Shown here piece by piece: positions 56,210-62,000 of a DNA stretch of 62,000 nt. Made by a program: the position numbers and the translations under genes. Source of the DNA: Branchiostoma floridae (taxonomy: Eukaryota; Chordata; Leptocardii; Amphioxiformes; Branchiostomatidae); the NCBI RefSeq assembly GCF_000003815.2, contig NC_049994.1, forward strand, positions 16,623,280 to 16,685,279, read 5' to 3'. The stretch's first letter is position 1; each line of letters starts with the position of its first letter. The notes under the pieces are model-generated. The model saw only the letters and a list, made by a program, of their open reading frames with translations. It was not told where the DNA came from and did no database searches.

Positions 56210-57580
56210 AACTAAACTGGATCAAGACACAAAAGATTTTTTCAGGGCAGTCACCATGGCAGGACCCATCCCTCAGGTCCAAAAACAACGCTTGTTGGGA
56301 CTTTTACCCTGTCCGTCAAAAAAATGTTAACTTCATGACATGAAATTGATATCTGTATATTAAGTAAGCTTGAAATGACAGATTTAACACTGAAAATTCA
56401 AAGCTATTTCTGCCCCCTACAAAAAGAATATGAAACCTGAATTCCTCAAAAAGCAAAGTAAATTGGTTTTGTTTTGACCAGTACTTATCAAGATTTAAAG
56501 CACTTTTTCTTGATCTCATGTCTTACCAAGAAAACCTCACGGAATCTCAAGAATGAGTCCTGGAAGAGGTCACATAAGGTTATACAAATGCTGTGGAATT
56601 CAAGCCTGGACTACAATCACTCCCTACATTATAAAGTCAAGTGCTTCCAAGGTTGGACAAGTTTTCTAAAATTCACTTGTCCTATCAGGTATTCACTTTC
56701 CCGAACCAACTTTTCACTTGCCCAGAATTTCAAATGAAATTTGTCTAATGTATCTTTGCTTCCAGTGGTAGAATTCTTTTATCATTGGCTCTATTTTTCC
56801 ATGTGACCAATGCTCAATGTCATGACTGTGAAAAGTAAAAAGTATTAGTTATATATAATATCAAAATCTCACTCATAGAAAAATCTTACTTGCCTGATTG
56901 GGCGAGTGGGAAAGGATGTGCACTTTTATTTGCAATGGACAATCGGGCAGTGCAGGAATATGAATAGCTTTGCCTGGAGTTTAAAGGAAATGTCATTATC
57001 AACAAATCCAATCATTTTCTTGGCTAATTAGGCATGAAGCTCCGCCTTAATTAGGCTGGCAGGAAAATGGTTTCCATGGCAATGAAAAGGCACTGAGACC
57101 GACAAACTCGTCTTCTTTGATTGACACATTTTCCGGTTGATCCACAAGCCTTTGAAGAATTTCAAAAGGCCAACAAAAAGTGAAGAATGCCTTCCTGGTA
57201 TCACGGTGTGCCCGACTTAATTTCAATCTTTAGTCTGTTTAATTTTCTGTTACTTCCTTTAATTCAACAACATGAAATTTGTCCGGAGCTCAAATACTTC
57301 CTCTCACAATGATGAAATAAACACTGAAAAGCTTACAAATACACATTTATATCCCTTCACAGAGCTTTGAATTTAATAGAGCCAATGGATCTTTATCAAT
57401 ATGGCATCAAATTCAAACTTCTACGCTGTGCACTACTTCCTACCTAAAAAGAATCATATTTCGTCCTGAGGCATTCCGTTCTGAAGTCAGCCACATTTGT
57501 TAGGGGCTTCTTTATCATACAAGCAACTAGAGTTCGGCGACCTCATACCTCCATGAATATTTAGAGCTTTTGTGAATTTC
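56210..57580. other. No gene; possible regulatory patch at 57.0-57.2 kb
   Basis: No coding exon seen. The stretch at 57,020-57,200 has clustered recognisable binding-site words and is reported as a finding. Confidence 0.4.
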
Positions 57581-57639
57581 ATGCAATTGACTAACACATT
57601 AACATGATTTATGCATGCAGTTATTCATCATTGACTAAC

Positions 57640-58600
57640 ATACTCATGTCAAAATTATAAAATCATTAATCAATGGGTGGTTTTGCAATTTTTACATAAA
57701 TTATGCAAATCAATGCCTCATTACCATATTTGGTTTCCGCTTATATTCCACCTATCATAATTAACATGTGTTACATTTATTGAAGTCCAGTTATTGAAAA
57801 CAATGGAATTATACAATTTCTTCATTAATTATGCAAATTAAGTCCTCATTTGCATAACATGTATATCATTATGAACATCTTTGTCTAAGGTACCCGCATG
57901 CCTAATATGATGCCAATCTGTCAATCCTTTCTGCAGTTATCCGCTTTGGAGTGTCTTGACAAAAATGCCCCTGCAGTTCCACAATTAAATGTTAGAGGGC
58001 TGAAACTTGCTCCACTTGGTCATGGCACTAAAAGCTATCTACCACCTAAATGTCAAGACCATAGCATGTCTGGAACAAGAGATACATTGAAAAAACTGCT
58101 ATGATATAATATTCTCATTAATTATGCAAATGAACTCCAATTTTGCATAATTAGTATCTTATCTTGTACAACATTGTCTAAGGTACCTACATACCAAAAA
58201 TCATGAAAATTCGTTGGTCCCTTCTTGAGTTATCGTCTTCAGAAGTTTTTGACAAAAATGCCCCTGCTATCCCAAAACTAGACGCTAGGGGACCCAAACT
58301 TATGTCATTTCTTCCTGAGCACAAGAGCTATCTAACACTCAAAAATCGTGACCATAGAATGTTCAGAACACCGAGATAGCAAAACCGGAAGTTGCGCTGC
58401 AGTACCAAGGGGAGCCGCTAGGGGGCCCAAAATCTAATCATTTCCAGCTTTCATCACACACTACCAACACACCAAGTATGAAACCAATCCACCCAGCCAT
58501 TCTTGAGTTATCTTGTTTACACACTCACACACACACAAACACACACACAAACGCAGGGTAAAATATATAACCTCCATGACATTTCATGGAGGTAATCAAT
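57640..58600. repeat. Dispersed repeat with octamer words and (ac)n tail
   Basis: Diverged tandem segments share ttaattatgcaaat, gtctaaggtacc and tttgacaaaaatgcccctgc. The right part ends acacactcacacacacacaa and then acctccatgacatttcatgg aggtaa, a terminus also seen at 59,450 and 60,010. Confidence 0.75.
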
Positions 58601-58869
58601 CATACCGAAGAATGGCTTTCTCTAAGTAGCACTTATCATATTAGCAGTATGAGAAAGCCATTACAAGAAAGAGTAAGAGAGTGGCACACCACACTGTCAG
58701 CGGACTTGCCCAGTACTGTAGTGTTAGCTCAACTGTGTGGCCCAAGGGCCACAGAAGCAGAGATGGGCACTGCCCTATACACTGAAAGGTGTGGAAATGA
58801 CTTAAAATTAAATTCGTTAATTAATTCAATCATTTTACCTTTTTAACTAGAGTCTACGTACAGTGAAAT

Positions 58870-60030
58870 CCTCACTCACCAAGTCAGAAGTTTCCTGTGT
58901 GAACCTGCAGGTTTGGATGAGACGCTGACAGCTCGGGTCTCAGACCCTGCGGGCTGTAGCTACCTTGAGAGCTACACCTCCAGCACGTTAAAGAACCCAC
59001 CACACTAAAAAAGGGTAGGGGCCCTTCCCGTGTGAGTGGATCAAACCAATCCAGCAAAATGGGGTGTAGATTCCCGAGCAGACTTAACTCCTGCTTCTCC
59101 TATATTGAGTCAGATAGTCAATGTTTCTGACTTAGGGAGAAGAGATGCTGCTGCAATAAGCGTTTAGCTCAGTGTCCAGAAGTGGTCCATGTGACCTTGC
59201 AATGAGGAAAACGTATTAAAAAAGATACAAAAAATCAAAGTTCTGCTGCAGTACCAAGGTCAAACAATGGGGGGCCAAAAATTGCCCTTGACATTCATCT
59301 TTTTTCATCTTCCCAACACCTACCCACATACCAAAGATCATTACAATCTATCCAGAGGTTCTCAAGTTAGGCTGACCACAAATATGTGAAAACACAAACA
59401 GACACACAGACAGACACACCAAAAACTATACCTCTATTTTTCATGGAGGTAAAAAGAATCCTCACTCACCAAGTCAGAAGTTTCCTGTGTGAACCTGCTG
59501 CAGGTTTGGATGAGACGCTGACAGCTAGAGTCTCAGACATTAAAGAACCCACCACACTTATACTTGTTATAGAATAGAGTAGGGGCCCTTTCCGAGGTGC
59601 GTGTATGAAAACCATTCCAGCCTAAATGGGGTGCACCGTAGATTTCCCAAACAGACTTTGTAACCCCTGCTTCTCCTATATTATATATTTTGAGTCAATG
59701 TTTCTGACTTAGGGAGAAGAGATGCTGCTACAATAAGCATTTAGTTCAGTGTCCAGAAGTGGTCCATGTGACCTTGCAATGAGGAAAACTCATTAAAAAA
59801 GAAACAAAAAAATCAAAGTTCTGCTGCAGTACCAAGGTCAAACACCGGGGGACCAAAATTGCCCTTGACCTTCATCTTCCCAACACCTACCATCATACCA
59901 AAAATCATTACAATCTATCCAGAGGTTCTAAAGTCATGCTGACCACAAATATGCAGAAACACACACACACAGACAGACACACCAAAAACTATTCCTCCAT
60001 TTTTCATCGAGGTAAAAAAGAATCCTCACT
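58870..60030 (-). repeat. Two long tandem units copying the 60.1-kb exon border
   Basis: Units of about 575 bases starting at 58,872 and 59,458 each begin with ctcactcaccaagtcagaag, the complement of the candidate exon's end and donor. A non-coding body follows (ttaaagaacccaccacac, gggagaagagatgctgct, then ttctgctgcagtaccaaggt). In both copies the exon part carries small indels that break the frame. Confidence 0.85.
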
Positions 60031-60033
60031 CAC

Positions 60034-60200
60034 CAAGTCAGAAGTTTCCTGTGTGAACCTCTGCAGGTTTGGATGAGACGCTGACAGCTCAGGTCTCAGA
60101 CCCTGAGGGCTGTAGCCATGTTGTCTGAAGCCCAGATGTGGAAGACTCTCGCAAGACGCACACACTGAGGAACAGGAGCCGGAGGGGAAACAGCAAGGCC
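60034..60200 (-). CDS. Candidate exon, minus strand, Cys-rich unknown protein
   Basis: Acceptor ttgattttcacag before 60,200 and donor GTGAGTGAG from 60,033 are both strong. One frame is open over all 167 bases (two bases, then 55 codons, leaving in phase 0): PCCFPSGSCSSVCASCES, then LPHLGFRQHGYSPQG, ending RFTQETSDL. I recognise no domain. The donor border is copied at 58.9 and 59.5 kb. It is probably an exon of a neighbouring minus-strand gene. Confidence 0.42.
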
Positions 60201-60282
60201 CTGTGAAAATCAACAGGACGATATCTGAAACAGGAGGAAAGTACAACAAGTGATGATTCATTCAATCTCACATCTGCAGGGC

Positions 60283-60466
60283 TAGTCTCCAAGCAGACCC
60301 TACGGTGCCTTAGAGATAGTATCAATGCTGGCCAAGGAGTACAGTTTTGTATAGCCGGCCAAAGGGAGTCAAACGGGCACCGGTGCCGTACGGTGCCGGC
60401 TATACTCCCTGGCCAGCTTTGATACTATCTCTTAGGCACTGTAGTGTGGGGTCTGCTTGGAGACTA
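60283..60466. repeat. Foldback MITE with long inverted repeats
   Basis: tagtctccaagcagaccc at the left and its complement at the right (gggtctgcttggagacta). Pairing continues inward through gagatagtatcaa and gctggcca. About 184 bp, nearly all stem. Confidence 0.9.
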
Positions 60467-60469
60467 CAC

Positions 60470-61285
60470 TTCACCTTGGTGAAAATGAGTGCCTAGCATT
60501 AGTTAGGGGATGTTCCTTGGATAGGACATTAATTGAAGGCCCCAATTATGGAAAATAGTAGGGGACCTTCCCAGTGTTAGTGGATGAAATAAATCTGTTC
60601 AGATATGTAGCTTCTACTCTTCGATCAGTAAAAACCTGGTGTGTTACACCTTAAGGCAGTTTACCGGGTATACAACACAAACAAACAAACAAACAAACAA
60701 ACATTGTATCACACACAGTTGTTGAGCGTATATAAAGGTATACATTAGTCTATGCACTGCAGGATACAGTTCCTCTAGTTCAAGTTCAAGACATTCCTGG
60801 CAGGACTCCAGAACTTGAGCCACCTTGGAGGTTAACCCTCACCACCTTACAAGTTCTGATGTGAGTTCTGATGGACTCAACCTCACCAAGTATTGGTTCA
60901 GGCTGGGTAAGCTTCCCCAAGGGGCTGGAGTCCCGCCAAAAATCACTGCCTAGGGATGTACCATTGCCTGACATGGACTGAAGGGAGGTTAGAATTCAAT
61001 ACTCTAGTTTCTATACTTTCCTAGTCTAGCTCATTTCTCTTTAGCTCTCTGCTTGAAATATACCACTGCAGTCCCTCAATCTCTATCTCATTCTTACTCT
61101 CTCTCTCTCTTTCTCTCTCTCCCTTGTTGTTTTGAGATGGACGGATGAAAAATACAATCTAGCTCACTATCCTCTACAATAATGACTTTCAACAATATGT
61201 ATGCACACAAAAACTTAAAACTTGGGCCACTGATAACCAAAACCTACATCATTTTTGGATAGTTATGCCAAAGCTGGACACCATA
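60470..61285. other. No gene; microsatellites
   Basis: Holds a relative of the gtgtgttac...ccaaagggc repeat at 60,638-60,675, (caaa)n at 60,676-60,705 and (tc)n at 61,092-61,122. Nothing else supported. Confidence 0.5.
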
Positions 61286-61289
61286 CAGA

Positions 61290-61412
61290 AGTGAGGGTCT
61301 GCATGGGGGGGTCTTGGTAACGCTTAACGGTGAATTCAGAAGGCCCGGTAACGATTAACGGTAAATTCAGGAGGCCCGATAACGCTTAACGGTAAATTCA
61401 GAAGGAGTTACA
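61290..61412. repeat. Family D terminus with 32-bp tandem repeat
   Basis: gagggtctgcatggggg, then three units of ggtaacgcttaacggtaaat followed by tcag(a/g)aggcccg. Confidence 0.8.
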
Positions 61413-61613
61413 AAGCATAACAGTAACATTGACGTGCATTCCTATTCATACAACGCTAGAGTAGTTATATCAATGGGTGAAAATATCCGACTAATGACAT
61501 TGTGAGAAGCAAAAGGTGCCCCATTATTACCCCAGAGGAATGACAGGGACAATGTCCATGGCATCTGTAAATTGACGGAGGCAGAGTTTCCGGCCCGCCA
61601 CAGAGACGGCGGT

Positions 61614-61985
61614 AGCAAATTTCTTGGTGGGGGGGGGGGGGGGGGTGAACTATTGTTTCAGCACATGGAGCGCCGAAGGCGCGACGCATCCCAGGGGGGT
61701 CCGGGGGTATGCCCCCCCTGGGAAAATTTTAAAATCAAGACCCTCTTAAATTCTATTTCCTGCATTTTCAAATTTTGCCGACCGACTAAGCTATGTTGAT
61801 TTTGACATTTTCATCAAATTACACATGGTTATAGCTTTGGCCTCCACCCCCAGAGCCCCCGACATATTTCGAGCTCGGAAGGCACGAGACGTTGCAATAT
61901 AAGTCCGGGGAAATTTTAAAATCTGGACCGTCTGAAACGCCATTTACTGAATTTTGAAGGACAGATATTGCTGTAAGACGAAGCT
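61614..61985. repeat. GC-rich repeat with poly-G and two related units
   Basis: After a run of about 17 G (from 61,628) comes gcgccgaaggcgcg and a ggggggtccgggggtat/gccccccc hairpin. Two units start with ggaaaattttaaaatc or ggaaattttaaaatctgg, about 190 bases apart. Non-coding; it runs to the window end. Confidence 0.7.
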
Positions 61986-62000
61986 AAATTAAATTACATT

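Overview
The window is animal nuclear DNA: AT-rich, intron-rich, full of small non-autonomous repeats, with one exactly 100-base run of N at 16,728-16,827 (a placeholder assembly gap). Gene structure, the repeat families and many tandem arrays that straddle exon-intron borders suggest amphioxus (Branchiostoma). That is an inference from pattern, not from a database search.

One gene can be reconstructed with confidence: a class-5 semaphorin (Sema5) on the minus strand. Its coding part runs from a start codon at 27,862 to a stop at 2,625 in 25 exons. All splice phases agree, apart from the exon broken by the gap. Domain order is signal peptide, sema domain, PSI domain, seven thrombospondin type-1 (TSP1) repeats with one exon each, a transmembrane helix and a short tail, about 1,030 residues. 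A probable 5' untranslated exon ends at 32,982. Intron 1 of the coding part is about 10.9 kb.

The most striking feature is that at least eight borders of this gene (5'UTR exon donor, start-codon exon acceptor, and the donors or acceptors of exons 2, 5, 11, 19, 21 and 23) have been copied in tandem into the neighbouring intron. Two arrays (exons 5 and 19) differ almost only at synonymous sites. In the exon 19 array the copies are separated by telomere-like TTAGGG runs, which on the gene strand are CTAAC-rich and pyrimidine-rich. Two of those copies have gained an AG in the right phase to act as 75-base in-frame cassette exons.

From 33 kb to the right end I see no complete gene. There are three candidate exons with good splice signals: plus strand at 35.1 kb, minus strand at 45.3 kb and at 60.1 kb. 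The last two also have copies of their donor border. The rest is repeats: a three-copy MITE family with 3-bp target duplications, a MITE nested inside a tRNA-derived SINE, foldback elements, SINEs, hammerhead-ribozyme-like motifs of the kind reported in Penelope-like elements, and many low-copy tandem duplications. The first 325 bases are an internally deleted mariner transposase gene.
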